64,000 nucleotides of DNA from Parus major (taxonomy: Eukaryota > Chordata > Aves > Passeriformes > Paridae): assembly GCF_001522545.3 (NCBI RefSeq), contig NC_031777.1, forward strand, positions 1,159,074 to 1,223,073, in the 5' to 3' direction. Shown here in pieces: positions 1 to 9,310 of the stretch. Position 1 is the stretch's first letter. Every line of letters begins with the position of its first letter. The notes below the pieces were generated by a model. That model searched no databases, had not been told where the DNA came from, and was given only the letters and a program-made list of their open reading frames with translations. The translations under genes were made by a program, and so were the position numbers.

Positions 1-93
1 GACTTCATTAGTGCTGCAGTGAGAGGAAACAGCATTTTCCCTTCCCCTCAGGCAGGGCTGTTCCCTGTTCCCTCCTCCCTGCGTGTCACTTAC
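1..93 (-). other. GORAB: GORAB intron 4, 5' part (truncated by window edge)
   Basis: The intron begins with GTAAGT at 93 (plus-strand ACTTAC at 88-93) and runs off the left edge. No other feature is seen in it. Confidence 0.9.
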
Positions 94-234
94 CGGGCGT
101 AGGAGTAGTCCAGGCTGGCCTGGTCGATGCGGTTCCTCAGGATCCCGATGTCAGCAGACACCATGTCATCCAGAGCCTGCAGCTCCTTCTGAATCCTCTT
201 CAGTTTCACTGTTTCAGCTTGAGTTCTTTTGGAT
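94..234 (-). CDS. GORAB: GORAB fourth coding exon (141 nt, core coiled coil)
   Basis: The acceptor CCTTTTGCAG lies just above 234 and the donor GTAAGT starts at 93. The exon supplies the last base of the split Arg codon, then 46 codons, then two bases (CG) of the next Arg. The product reads [19 protein letters not shown], then [20 protein letters not shown] and SLDYSYA. As I recall human GORAB, only one position differs (V for M after AET). This is the most conserved part of the protein, within the coiled coil linked to RAB6 and ARF binding and Golgi targeting. Such identity implies strong purifying selection and confirms the gene. The following exons lie outside the window. Confidence 0.97.
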
Positions 235-1969
235 CTGCAAAAGGAAGGTGATTTTTTTTGTTGCTGTTGTTGTTTTAATTTCCTTTTCCAGCCTCTCTTC
301 TTGATGTACCAAGCCCCATTTCACTTGCAGAGCAACTGACTTCTTTAGGACCTATTCAGAAGGTTTCTCCTTTATGGTGTAGGGCTTTTGATCTTTTTTA
401 GCATCCACAGGGATCTAAAATGCCTGCTATTAAAGGACTATGGCAAAATTACGTAATGACTATAATCAAAGTGCCTAAAATGGATTGTGTTTCTTCACTG
501 TGGAAACACACAAGAAGCTGCTGTATCTAAGTAGTTCTCAGTGTAAGGAAACAGGAAATGGCTTGGGGGGAAAGTGAGAGGGGGAAGGGTTTTTAGCCCT
601 GCAAATATCCCCTTTCAAAGAAGCCCAGTTAGTAGGGGCCAAAAAGTCACCTAACCTAAGCTTGATTTCCATTTTGTAAAATTATTCCCAAAAGGCCCAG
701 CCAAATCCCAATGAAGTGTATGGAAAGTTTTACATCAAACACAAAGGATTTCTATCAAGCCTTATGCAACTTTTTTCAACTAGACCATTCATTCCTAAGT
801 CCTGAAAACGAAATGTTACTCAGGGCAACAAGCTTTGATGGATTTCACTCCCAAGCAAGCCAAGTGACTTTCCACAAGCTTTTACATCATGTCACTTTGC
901 CATCATTCATCATCACCAGCAAAATGATGCTCCACAGCCACTGCTCTACACCCAAAGCAGGTCCCTGGAAGCAAGACTAGGTGTGCAGGCAGTGCCAGCA
1001 TCTCTCATTTGACCACCTGATGCAAATGGAAGGACACAGATGTCCTGTGGTATTGCTGGGAGCCTGAGGAAGGCCTTTGAGTGACAGAAGTAACTCTTTA
1101 GCTGTCACCTTCCTTGTCTTGTCTCTCCTCAGGCTTTGTTTCCAGGAGGAAGAACCAAACCTGGTGGCCACACCCATGATTGATGTCCTACAGTGACTGA
1201 GAATAAAGGTGCCTGTGTTTTACCCCTGCCTGGCAAAGGAAAATGAAATTTTCAGGACTGCAGCACAGTACAGGCTGTGCTCACCTGTGCTACCCAAGGG
1301 CTCTGATGGGCAAAACGTAACACAGCTCTGGGAGAGCACTGCAAGCCTGAAAACTTCACATCACTGTCCTTGACCTGGTGTTATCAGCTCTTCCAACATC
1401 ATTCCCTACCAACTTTGCCTTCCCTGGAGTCTTAAACTACCTTGGTGCCATAAAGCCTGGTCCCCTGAAAAGCAGGAGTTAACAACTGTGAGAATATGTG
1501 CAATTTTATAATTTCTAGTCTTCCAGTGGTAAAACAGTACCTTCTTAAAGCTGATCATCTTCTCTTTTCAACATTTTCACACACTAATGAACCAAAAGTC
1601 CAAACATAAATAGCTTTTTCTCACAGGTTACAAATCAAATAAATTTCCTTTACATTCAGCAAAAACAAATCAGGACCAGAACACGTACAAGCATCTGAGC
1701 ACCCCAACTTCCAAACATGACCTCACTAACAAATTTAAGGACTTCAGCTAAACCTCCAGTTGTGTAATCACTTTTCCATCTGCACACAGAGCTGCAGCCT
1801 GGGAAGTGTGAAAAGCTTAGTCACAACTTCCTGGTCAGAACTTGTCATCCAAGGGAAACATCCATCACAGCTGCTCACAGAGCACAGAGAAGAGGAAAGA
1901 GAGAAATTTAATTCAAGATATGAACTGGTGCAGATAAAGAGTAAGCCCCTTGCCCAGGCTCAGCCCCAC
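235..1969 (-). other. GORAB: GORAB intron 3
   Basis: This 1735-nt intron runs from the donor GTGGGG (1969) to the acceptor TTTTGCAG (235). It contains ordinary non-coding sequence with moderate A/T content. I see no repeat element or nested gene; the short reading frames in it lack protein-family features. Confidence 0.88.
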
Positions 1970-2067
1970 CTCTCAGCAATGGCTCTGGCCAGGAGTGCCT
2001 TCTTGCGTTTATTCTTCTCTTCTATCAGCCGCTGCTCCTGCTGGAGGATTTCCCATCGGGATTTTTC
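1970..2067 (-). CDS. GORAB: GORAB third coding exon (98 nt, start of the coiled coil)
   Basis: The acceptor GAGCAGGCAG ends at 2068 and the donor GTGGGG starts at 1969. The exon encodes [20 protein letters not shown] followed by [12 protein letters not shown] and two bases of an Arg codon completed in the next exon. It aligns residue for residue with human [20 protein letters not shown] and RKKALLAKAIAER, with only conservative changes (V to I, M to I, K to R). The segment is rich in Glu, Lys and Gln in heptad-like spacing and begins the central coiled coil. The donor GTGGGG is a weaker variant of the consensus, but phase and the next exon support it. Confidence 0.95.
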
Positions 2068-3352
2068 CTGCCTGCTCATTGACAAGAACATCAAAATTAA
2101 TAAAAAGTTCATTTCTTTCCCTGCTGCTCATATTGCAACACAAACATTCACCATCATATATTCTGGAGCTTAGTTCTCAGGAAGGATCATCCATTCAGAC
2201 CAATAAAACATTTCCAGATGAAATCTACTGATCAGAACTAAAATCTGCAAAACCAAAAAAGCTGCATGGAGCACTTTTTCAGAAATAGGTGGGATTTTTT
2301 CATTTAAAGGATGTACTTCCCTATCAGGTAGAAGCAGTTGCAAGTTTCTTACTGGCTCCTACAAGTGGCCATCTGCTCAGTCTGCCAACACAGCCTCTTT
2401 TTTGGAAATGTTTTTTCCCATAAAACAGATTCTTTTGCAGGTCTTCTTTTCAGTAAAGCTCCCACATAATTAAATGGATACAAATGAAAGGTTGGTACGA
2501 GTTATAATGAAAACAAGCAGCAAGGAAGAGCAAAAATTCACTTTTGCCACCAGTGAAGGACTGATATTGATTTCATTTCCTAGGCCACATCTCCTAAGAG
2601 ATACAATCATCCCAAAGGATGGAAGGCCAGGTCTCAGGTGAGGGGGTACAACCTGTGGCAGGATTTAGGAGAAACAAAGAACTGTTTGCTGCTTTCCACC
2701 CCACTGTGTTCTTCGTGCCCTCACACAAGGAGCCTGAACTTAAAAATACCCAAATAACTCAGCTATTAACAAACATTTCTGCACATCTCTTCAGATTTGT
2801 CCTCATCACCTCACATACAGAAATATTTTTAGTAAAATTTAAATTCAAGGATCCAGGCTGAGAAGAATCCAGCAGATTCAGGAGGTGAATGTTGCAGCTC
2901 AATGTCACTTGCTTCCACCAGTGTGAAAAAATTCTCAGCAAAGCTCCAGCTGTTTTCTCCCCAGATGGTGCCTGTGTTTTTCCCACCACAAAAATGAGAT
3001 GAACAGCCAGTACTAGTGGTGAGCTGCACCCACAGGAGGAATTTGAGTTCTCAAAGTGCAGCTACCCTGGTGCAGGGGGTGCAGGCAGGTGCTCCCAGCC
3101 CAGAGTTGGGCAAGGAAATCAAAGCTGCAGCCTCTCAAGGCCCATCTCAGCAAAACAGAACCTCCAGGATCCTTCTGAGTTTAGAATTTAAGAGAAGCCA
3201 CGTGCTGCTTCTCCACACAGATGCTGCCTTGTAGAAAATGGAATAATTTCATCTCTCAGAGCTTCCTATCAGACACATAAAAGTTGACTTCACAAGCAAA
3301 GAATGAATCAATACAGAATAACAAACCCCACCCCTTGATTTTACCGACTTAC
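2068..3352 (-). other. GORAB: GORAB intron 2
   Basis: This 1285-nt intron runs from the donor GTAAGT (3352) to the acceptor GGCAG (2068). I see no repeats or secondary genes inside it. Confidence 0.88.
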
Positions 3353-3711
3353 TAACAATTCCACTTTCTTTCTCTCCACTTGGCTGTTGGGCTTTGTAGG
3401 GCGGGGCTGGGCACTGTCCCTGCCATTACAAGACTCTGCCGGTGTCACTCCCTCCTGCTGCTCTTGGCTGTCCCTTTGCCTCTGATCCCCAGCTGCCGGC
3501 TTGGGCTGCTGGGGGTGACACGGTTTGGGTTGTGGTGGAGAAAGAAGCTGTTCTGGAGTGACAGAGGCTGCTCCTCCCTGCAGCCCCAGCCTCTGGCTTT
3601 GCTGCTGGAGGGCTTTTTCCCGTTGTGATTGCTTCCGAGTCTTGGGCACAGCCTGGGGACGAGGCTGCTGCTGCTGCTGCTGCTGCTGCGGCGGAGAGGG
3701 ATCGTACAAAT
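3353..3711 (-). CDS. GORAB: GORAB second coding exon (359 nt, Gln/Pro-rich N-terminal region)
   Basis: The acceptor is a pyrimidine tract ending CCACCGACAG at 3712-3713, and the donor GTAAGT starts at 3352. The exon begins with two bases (AT) that complete a codon started in exon 1, giving Asp if exon 1 ends in G, as in human ..KD-PF... It then runs 119 open codons to a phase-0 end. The recognisable core is QREKALQQQSQRLGLQ followed by a PEQLLS motif; human GORAB has QREKAL-x-x-QSQ-x-LGLQ and PEQLLS at the same place. The exon ends with ERKKVEL, matching human KKKVEL. Between these anchors is a poorly conserved Pro/Gln/Lys linker typical of this part of the family. A run of eight Gln codons lies near the start. 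The frame stays open upstream into the intron to an in-frame Met at 3814, but that part is not exon. Confidence 0.93.
3665..3688 (-). repeat. (CAG)8 trinucleotide repeat coding for polyglutamine in GORAB
   Basis: There are eight perfect CTG units on the plus strand, which read as CAG on the coding strand and encode eight consecutive Gln. They follow two Pro codons (CCG) near the start of the second coding exon. An uninterrupted repeat of this kind is prone to length change. I do not recall a matching Gln run in human GORAB. Confidence 0.95.
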
Positions 3712-4390
3712 CTGTCGGTGGAGAAACAGGATTAAAACCAAACCTCAGTGTATCAAAGACAGGCTCTGACAGAGCTGTTCTGGGCAAGCAAAACCCAAAA
3801 TAACGGGAAGGCAATGTGGGGGAAACCTCAGGAAGCTGGAAATGTTTTGATAGTCTAAGATTCAGGAATTTTCAAGGATACTGGTATCCCTAAGTGAATA
3901 AGAGGCCTGGACTGTAGGCTGAAAAGAGAAACCATAGATGGGAGTGAGGTGACTCTTGGGATAAAATGGTGACGAGGCAGATCTAGGGCTAAGGAAGGGT
4001 CCCTGCCAGCCTGGTGGGCAAACTGAGGTTCTAAAGTGAAGAATGGGGAAGAACGAGGCGACACGCCGGCAAAGAGGAGGCAGGGCACATGAGGAGGGTG
4101 TTGGGCGGAGATCTGGGTGCAGGACAAGGGGCTGGAGAGCCGGGGAGTTTTGGGATTTTTGGTGGAGAGAGGAGCTGGATGAGGGGAGCGGGGAGAGATG
4201 GGGCTGGATGGGAGGGACCGAGGGGCTGCCCGCGATAGCGAAGGCTTTGGATGCGGGGATGGAGCAGCTGAGCTGAGGGGATGGACAGAGGTGCAGGGGC
4301 TGAGGGGAAGGACATAGGTGTGGATGGAGGGGGCTGAGGGGAAGGACAGAGGTGTGGGCGGAGGGGCTGAGGGGAAGGACAGAGGTGTGG
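3712..4390 (-). other. GORAB: GORAB intron 1, 3' part
   Basis: Sequence between the exon 2 acceptor and the assembly gap. It becomes increasingly G-rich on the plus strand toward the gap and passes into a 33-bp minisatellite from about 4250. No match to the GORAB N-terminal coding sequence is present, so exon 1 must lie further right, probably in the gap. Confidence 0.75.
4250..4390. repeat. G-rich minisatellite, about 33-bp period, running into the gap
   Basis: Copies of a unit with the core GGGCTGAGGGGAAGGACAGA followed by GGTGTGG repeat at about 33 bp. At least three recognisable copies are present, with small changes (ACAT for ACAG, TGGATGG for GGGCGG). The array stops only because the assembly gap begins at 4391, so its true length is unknown. 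It lies in GORAB intron 1. Such G-rich arrays commonly break assemblies. Confidence 0.85.
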
Positions 4391-4808
4391 NNNNNNNNNN
4401 NNNNNNNNNNNNNNNNNNNNNNNNNNNNNNNNNNNNNNNNNNNNNNNNNNNNNNNNNNNNNNNNNNNNNNNNNNNNNNNNNNNNNNNNNNNNNNNNNNNN
4501 NNNNNNNNNNNNNNNNNNNNNNNNNNNNNNNNNNNNNNNNNNNNNNNNNNNNNNNNNNNNNNNNNNNNNNNNNNNNNNNNNNNNNNNNNNNNNNNNNNNN
4601 NNNNNNNNNNNNNNNNNNNNNNNNNNNNNNNNNNNNNNNNNNNNNNNNNNNNNNNNNNNNNNNNNNNNNNNNNNNNNNNNNNNNNNNNNNNNNNNNNNNN
4701 NNNNNNNNNNNNNNNNNNNNNNNNNNNNNNNNNNNNNNNNNNNNNNNNNNNNNNNNNNNNNNNNNNNNNNNNNNNNNNNNNNNNNNNNNNNNNNNNNNNN
4801 NNNNNNNN
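4391..4808. other. Assembly gap (418 N)
   Basis: A run of unknown bases between the minisatellite and the CpG-island promoter. It probably holds the rest of the minisatellite and GORAB exon 1 with the start codon. Reading frames that cross it carry no information. Confidence 0.98.
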
Positions 4809-4873
4809 TCCTCCCGCCGCGCAGGCCCCGCGGCTGCCCCGGCACCGCCGCAGGCGAACGCCGCGGACAGCTC

Positions 4874-4903
4874 GGCCGGGGGCCTCGCGGCCGGGGGCCT
4901 CGC
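4874..4903. repeat. Tandem duplication of a 15-bp GC-rich unit
   Basis: GGCCGGGGGCCTCGC occurs twice head to tail (4874-4888 and 4889-4903) inside the promoter CpG island, next to the GC boxes. The unit has internal dyad symmetry (GGCC ... GGCC). Confidence 0.9.
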
Positions 4904-4909
4904 GCCGCC

Positions 4910-4927
4910 GGGGCGGGGCGGGGCGGG
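4910..4927. promoter_or_regulatory. Tandem GC boxes, also a G-quadruplex motif
   Basis: GGGGCGGGGCGGGGCGGG gives four G-runs of at least three with single-base loops. That fits the canonical G-quadruplex pattern on the plus strand (the template strand for GORAB) and also forms overlapping Sp1 sites. Confidence 0.85.
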
Positions 4928-5043
4928 AGAAATGGCGGCCTGAGGGGAGGAGGGAGGGAGCGTGTGGAGAACGCCCGTGCTCCGGGAGAAGCTGCCCTTG
5001 TGGGCACATCCCTGCGGCTCCTGAGCACCTAGCCCCGTGAAAA

Positions 5044-5125
5044 ATCACAGATCAATTAGGCTGGAAAAGATTTCTGAGCTCGTCGAGTCCAGTCTGTGGC
5101 CGAACAGGGCTCAGTGGGTCATGGC
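5044..5125 (-). mobile_element. CR1 LINE fragment, 3' region
   Basis: The plus strand reads ATCACAGATCAATTAGGCTG, then a GGAAAAGATTTCTGAG stretch, CGTCGAGTCCAG and GGCCGAACA. This matches the well-known complement of the CR1 3' end (..GGTTGGAAAAGACCTCTGAG, ATCGAGTCCAACC..). The element is therefore on the minus strand, near its 3' end. It is short and diverged, and lies about 100 bp beyond the GORAB GC boxes. Confidence 0.8.
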
Positions 5126-5291
5126 TAGTGAGGGAAATGAAGAGGGGAAGCCGCTCCCGAAAAAAGCAAACAAACTTCAATTAACATCACACGTACCCTC
5201 ATGCAATTTATAATTTGTAATTAGGTAGTTGTAAGCGGGTGAGCGTGTCTAATAAGTTACAGTGACAACACTGCGAGGAAATCAGGGAGTC

Positions 5292-5610
5292 CCTGAATGC
5301 TTTGGGCTGGAAAGGGACTTTAAAATTCAAGCAGTTGCAAACCCCTGTGATGGGCTGGGACATCTTCCACTGTCCCAGGCTACTCCAAGCCCTGTCCAGC
5401 CTGGCCTTGAACATTTCCAGGGATGGAGCACCCACAACTTCTCTGGGCAACCTCACCACCCTCACATGAAAGAACTTCTTACTAATATCTAAACTTAATC
5501 TCTCCTCTTTTGTTTTAAACGGTTGCCTTTTGTCCCATCACAATGTGCCCATGTAAAAAGTCACTCTCTTTTTCTATAAACACTGGGAGGCCATCAGGGA
5601 AAAATACTAT
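5292..5610 (-). mobile_element. CR1 LINE fragment, 3' region
   Basis: The plus strand shows the characteristic CR1 complement in order: TTTGGGCTGGAAAGGGACTT, CTCCAAGCCCTGTCCAGCCT, GGCCTTGAACATTTCCAGGG, CACAACTTCTCTGGGCAACC, TCACCACCCTCACATGAAAG and TTGTCCCATCACAATGTGCC. The element is truncated at its 5' end, as most CR1 copies are, and has no coding capacity. A small deletion is present relative to the usual order after GGGCAACC. Confidence 0.92.
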
Positions 5611-5799
5611 TTTGCCCATACTGCTGTTTTTAAAGATCTGCTTTGACCGTTGTTCGCAAGAGCTCACGCGCTCGCTTTCACCCTTAGGTAGAAACTGAAA
5701 AGACCCCACAACTTACAGCATTAACCCTCAGTATCCATGAAAAGAAACATTTTCCTGCCTATCCTAAACTCGTGGGTGCTGCAAGGCCACATGGAGGAG

Positions 5800-6085
5800 T
5801 TCCCCTCCCACGGGGGCACAGCCGGCGGGAGCACAAAGGCACGAGTCCGGCTTAGCTGCAGCAGCCCAGGGGCTTGGAGGCTTAAATAATTCAAAATGGG
5901 CACTAAATGGGGATGTTTTCAGTGCCCAGCTCCAATCTGTGAGGGATTAGTCAAGCCCCGAAGCGCTGCTGCCTCCCCAGGCAAATCCACGACTCCACGG
6001 CCGTGTAGGACTCTGCGATTTACGCTTCCAGCGGCTCCCGTGACTAATGCGTCCCATCAATTCCGCTCAGAGGGGAATACTCCCT
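5800..6085. promoter_or_regulatory. CpG-rich complex element upstream of GORAB
   Basis: Well over a dozen CpGs fall in about 280 bp of otherwise CpG-poor DNA (for example CCGGCGGG, CCACGGCCGTG, GCGATTTACG, CAGCGGCTCCCG). The sequence is complex and not repetitive, and lies about 1 kb upstream of the GORAB promoter. No known exon is recognised. It could be a shore of the CpG island, an enhancer or an unannotated non-coding promoter. Confidence 0.4.
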
Positions 6086-8680
6086 GAGCTGGCAGGTGTT
6101 AAGAGTTTCTGATGGGATTGGAGTGCCTTGGAGGAACGTGAGTGCCACCATTTTTCACTTTAGCCTTGGTGTCAAGCAGAGGTGCTGATCCAGCAGAGAG
6201 GGAGAGTGGTTATATCGCGTGGGAAGTCCTTCCCAGGGCAGAGGGATGCCAAGCAGCCCTTCACACAGGGTTATGGCTCCTCTGGGAAACCTGACAGAGA
6301 CATCTGAATGAGAACCATAATCCAACCTTGACTCTCAAACTCTGGGGAGTCCAGATGGCAGAACCAGGTGTCAGCTTGAGTTTTACAGTGGAACAGTGTT
6401 GGCCAGCCCTACAAGGGTTGGCTTACAACAAGGTGTAGGCACCTAATTCCCTTTGAGATGACTATATAAGAATCATGACTCTAAATCTGGTGTCTAAATC
6501 GCAGCAATGGGCTGTACCAAACCCAGATATATTGACTGAATGTGCTTCACCAAGTACAGACACCAGATCTTATCTTGAACCTCAGTTCTTGCAAGTTTTA
6601 GCACTACAAACAAAAGCAAAGCAACCATATCCACTTTATTGCTGCAGATATTCCAGGCACAAAGCTCCCACGTGTTTTATAGAAAAAGTAGAAAGAGTTT
6701 GGAGTTGTTAATTGCGACGCTATGGGCAAAGCAGCAATCCCTGTTAACAGTTTCCATCAGCCCAAGGTTTAATTGCCAGCCGTTGGGCCAGCTTGCTCCA
6801 GGAACAATTACAGCACCGTGAAGTCGTTTCATGGAGCATTTACCAACAGCAGGCTCAGAAAACAGAGGCTGGCTGTGTTCTCTGGCTGATTAAAGTCCTG
6901 TGAGCGGAACATGGCACTGAACGTTTGCCACCTAGGAATGAAGTGTTTTCCAGGCAAGTGCTGCTCCAGAGCAGGCTGGAGGAGCCAAGATGAGGAGAAA
7001 ATAGAAACCTTTTCCACCTCCTGGGCTGATATCCCCAGGAACAACACAAACCTTCCTTTTACATCTGGGCCTGGATTTGAGTCCTGTATCTTTTTGTGCT
7101 TCAAGAGCTGCTCTCTCACGAGCAGACCTGGAGACCTCCGTGACTGCTGCATCCGTTTTCTCTTGAAGTTTTCTCTTTTCCCTGGAGCCTGGTGAGTGGA
7201 AGCAGCCAGCACCAACAGATCACAAAAACATCTTTTCTTGTGCAGTTCCCAAATCAGCGTGGAAATGTCATCATGGGCTGGCAAATTGGGCTGCCCAGGT
7301 CAGAGCTCAGGGTCAGACCTCAGATGACATTTCAACCCAGGACAGGAGCAATTTGTACCAGGGCATAACATCAATTTGAATCGGTTTCATACTGAGAACT
7401 TGTGGGGTTTTTAGGAGCCAAATAAGATCTTCTATCAAAGGGCTCCCTGAGTTAGATGTATATTTAAAATTCATATTTAGAACTTTATATTTAAAACTTC
7501 ATTCTTGCACTGCTCTGGACACAGTAACACACAAATCAACATTTTCCCAGTAAAGGACTGAGCCCTAATGTGAGACAGGGAAAGCCTTGCATGGGGAAGG
7601 ATTTGCATTTCAGACCCTCTCATGAGCTTCCAAGGACTCTGGCATATAATTCAAGAGACCTAGGGAAAAAAATCCAGAAAATATCAGAGCAAAAAGTTCC
7701 TAAATCAACTTAGCCCTTTTTCTAACAACAAAAAAAAAAGATCTATCAAACTGTATCCCTGTCAATACTCCCCCATCCTTTACCAGATCATAATACAGGC
7801 TGGCTTAGGAACAGCCACCATGTCCAGATAAGCTATGGCACCATGTGAGCAAGGAGAGAGTCTTTTCTTTTGATAGTAATCCAGGATTTAATTTGTCCTT
7901 TAAAATCACTCTTGAGATCCATGAAAATTCATTTTGTTGATTTTCTGCTGGACCGTCTCAGGTTTCAAAGCCTGAGATGAACAATTCAATTTCTTAGCAG
8001 AAGACTGAATTAAAAAGCACAGCATTATTTCTTCTCCTCAGTTTCTGTTCCCTTAACTGCCTGGTAAGTGGGATTAAGTCAGCACTGTCATTTCTGGGAC
8101 CAAGGCAATCTTTTGGTTTGTAAGAATTTCATAGAGGGAAACCAAAATCCACTTATCTAAAGAGCTACTGAGTGGAGAAAAGTGACATAAAACTCCCTGT
8201 TTTTTAAACAAGATAAACCCAAAGGTTTTCAACATCTTTTGATTTGAGGATCTGTACACATTTTCTAGGGAAGAGGGAAACTTCCCAAGGGCTGTCAGCA
8301 GCCAGACTGGGGGGAGATGGTGCCACAGGAGCTCCACACCTGCTCCTCTCTGCATCCTGTGCAGAGCTGGGTGTTTTTGCAGGACACTTCTCATTACAGT
8401 GATGTGTTTGCTTTGAAACTGAGCCTCAAAACTTCTCTGCTTTTCAGGCCCCCACCCCGTGTTTTCATGTTTCTTTTGAGCTTTTACCTTAAGATAAGTT
8501 CAGCTTTCAAAAACTAAAATCTGAACTGGAAGGAAGCTCAGCATGCAATATAAATGTTTAGAAAAAAGAAATTCCTACTGATATTTTTTTAGTCTTTCTT
8601 TCTTCACTGTGAATAGTTAAGATAAATTTTCCATACAGACAGACATATTGTGTAATAATTCCTCATCTTAAAATATTTGT
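6086..8680. other. Intergenic DNA, no gene seen
   Basis: No exon, RNA gene or repeat family is recognised on either strand. Reading frames are short (the longest is about 150 codons on the minus strand at 6829-7284) and show no family motif. Confidence 0.7.
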
Positions 8681-8880
8681 GTTACAAAAAAAAACCAAAC
8701 AGGATTAAACCCTGGCTAATTAAAAGCACCATTAAAAAAAAAAAAATCAAAAAAACCCCCTGGTAAAATAAAATAAAATTCATGACTACGAGAAATACCC
8801 TGAAGATTATTAATTTACTTTTTAATTAATTATTAATTTTAATAATTATTATTAATTATTAAATTTTGGCTGGCACAAGC
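8681..8880. repeat. A/T-rich low-complexity tract
   Basis: Runs of A, A/C-rich stretches and a TAATTAATTATTAATTTTAA type tract (8809-8868) form low-complexity DNA, possibly with an old poly(A) origin. No element ends are clear. Confidence 0.75.
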
Positions 8881-9310
8881 AGAGCTGAACAGTAAAACAA
8901 GTAGAAAAGAGCAATTACTGATATATATTTTTTATGTAGCTTAAGAAATATTGTTGCAGCTTATTCTTCTTAAAAGATACTATCAATCATTAAAAGAATA
9001 CTTTTTATAACCCCAAGCTTAATATTTCACCACAGTTCTAGAATGCATTTAATTGCATTGCCTAATGTAAAAATCGTAATTCAAATCTTTATACAGAAAA
9101 ACTAGAAAGCAATTGCTTGTCATTCTAACCCTTTGTGTAAAAATTATAATCTAGCTGTCAAAACAGTTGATAAAACTAAAGATTTGAAGAAAAATTTCCT
9201 GAAGGTTTATTATCTTTGGCATAACTTGAGTGATTAGAACCGCTGTGCTAAACAAATTGAATATTCATCAAACAAACTTATTGTTGTTACACGCTCCAGA
9301 GAATGAACTG
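8881..9310. promoter_or_regulatory. AT-rich complex block, candidate conserved non-coding element
   Basis: About 430 bp of AT-rich DNA that is not simple sequence. It holds many homeodomain-type TAAT cores and related motifs, for example GCATTTAATTGCATTGCC, a CTGTCAAAACAG inverted repeat, and TTGAATATTCATCAAAC. The texture contrasts with the GC-rich flank to the right. Function is inferred from composition only. Confidence 0.3.

Larger units (their letters stand above)
1..4940 (-). other. GORAB: GORAB locus, partial (5' and middle part of the gene)
   Basis: The minus strand carries consecutive exons of GORAB (RAB6-interacting golgin, also called SCYL1BP1). The family product is a coiled-coil protein of the trans-Golgi that binds RAB6 and SCYL1 and acts in COPI-dependent retrieval; loss in humans causes gerodermia osteodysplastica. 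Three exons are seen (3353-3711, 1970-2067, 94-234). Their phases fit each other (phase 1 into the first, 0 between first and second, 2 between second and third, 2 out of the third), and all visible borders follow GT/AG. The introns run 2068-3352, 235-1969, and from 93 off the left edge. The first coding exon is not visible and is probably inside the gap 4391-4808. Identification rests on remembered human GORAB sequence; the third exon is nearly identical to it. Confidence 0.93.
4809..5030 (-). promoter_or_regulatory. GORAB: CpG-island promoter of GORAB (possibly bidirectional)
   Basis: This is the densest CpG cluster seen in the window, placed just 5' of GORAB on the minus strand. Overlapping GC boxes (GGGGCGGGG type, Sp1/KLF sites) lie at 4910-4927. 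An AAATGGCGGCC motif at 4930-4940 resembles the YY1 element of housekeeping promoters. No TATA box is apparent, as expected for a broadly expressed gene. No open frame resembling the GORAB N-terminus is present here, so the visible part is promoter or 5' UTR. The exact start of transcription cannot be read from sequence. Confidence 0.75.

Noticed and set aside
3712..3814. Upstream extension of GORAB exon 2 to an in-frame ATG at 3814
   Set aside because: The extra part lies before a good acceptor (pyrimidines then CAG), shows no similarity to GORAB, and family structure needs a separate first exon with phase 1.
4932..4943. ATGGCGGCCTGA as a plus-strand start codon
   Set aside because: It stops after three codons; the motif is better explained as a YY1-type promoter element.
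3855..5048. Long minus-strand frames spanning the first gap
   Set aside because: They consist largely of N; the visible ends are Pro/Ser translations of a minisatellite and of CpG-island DNA.
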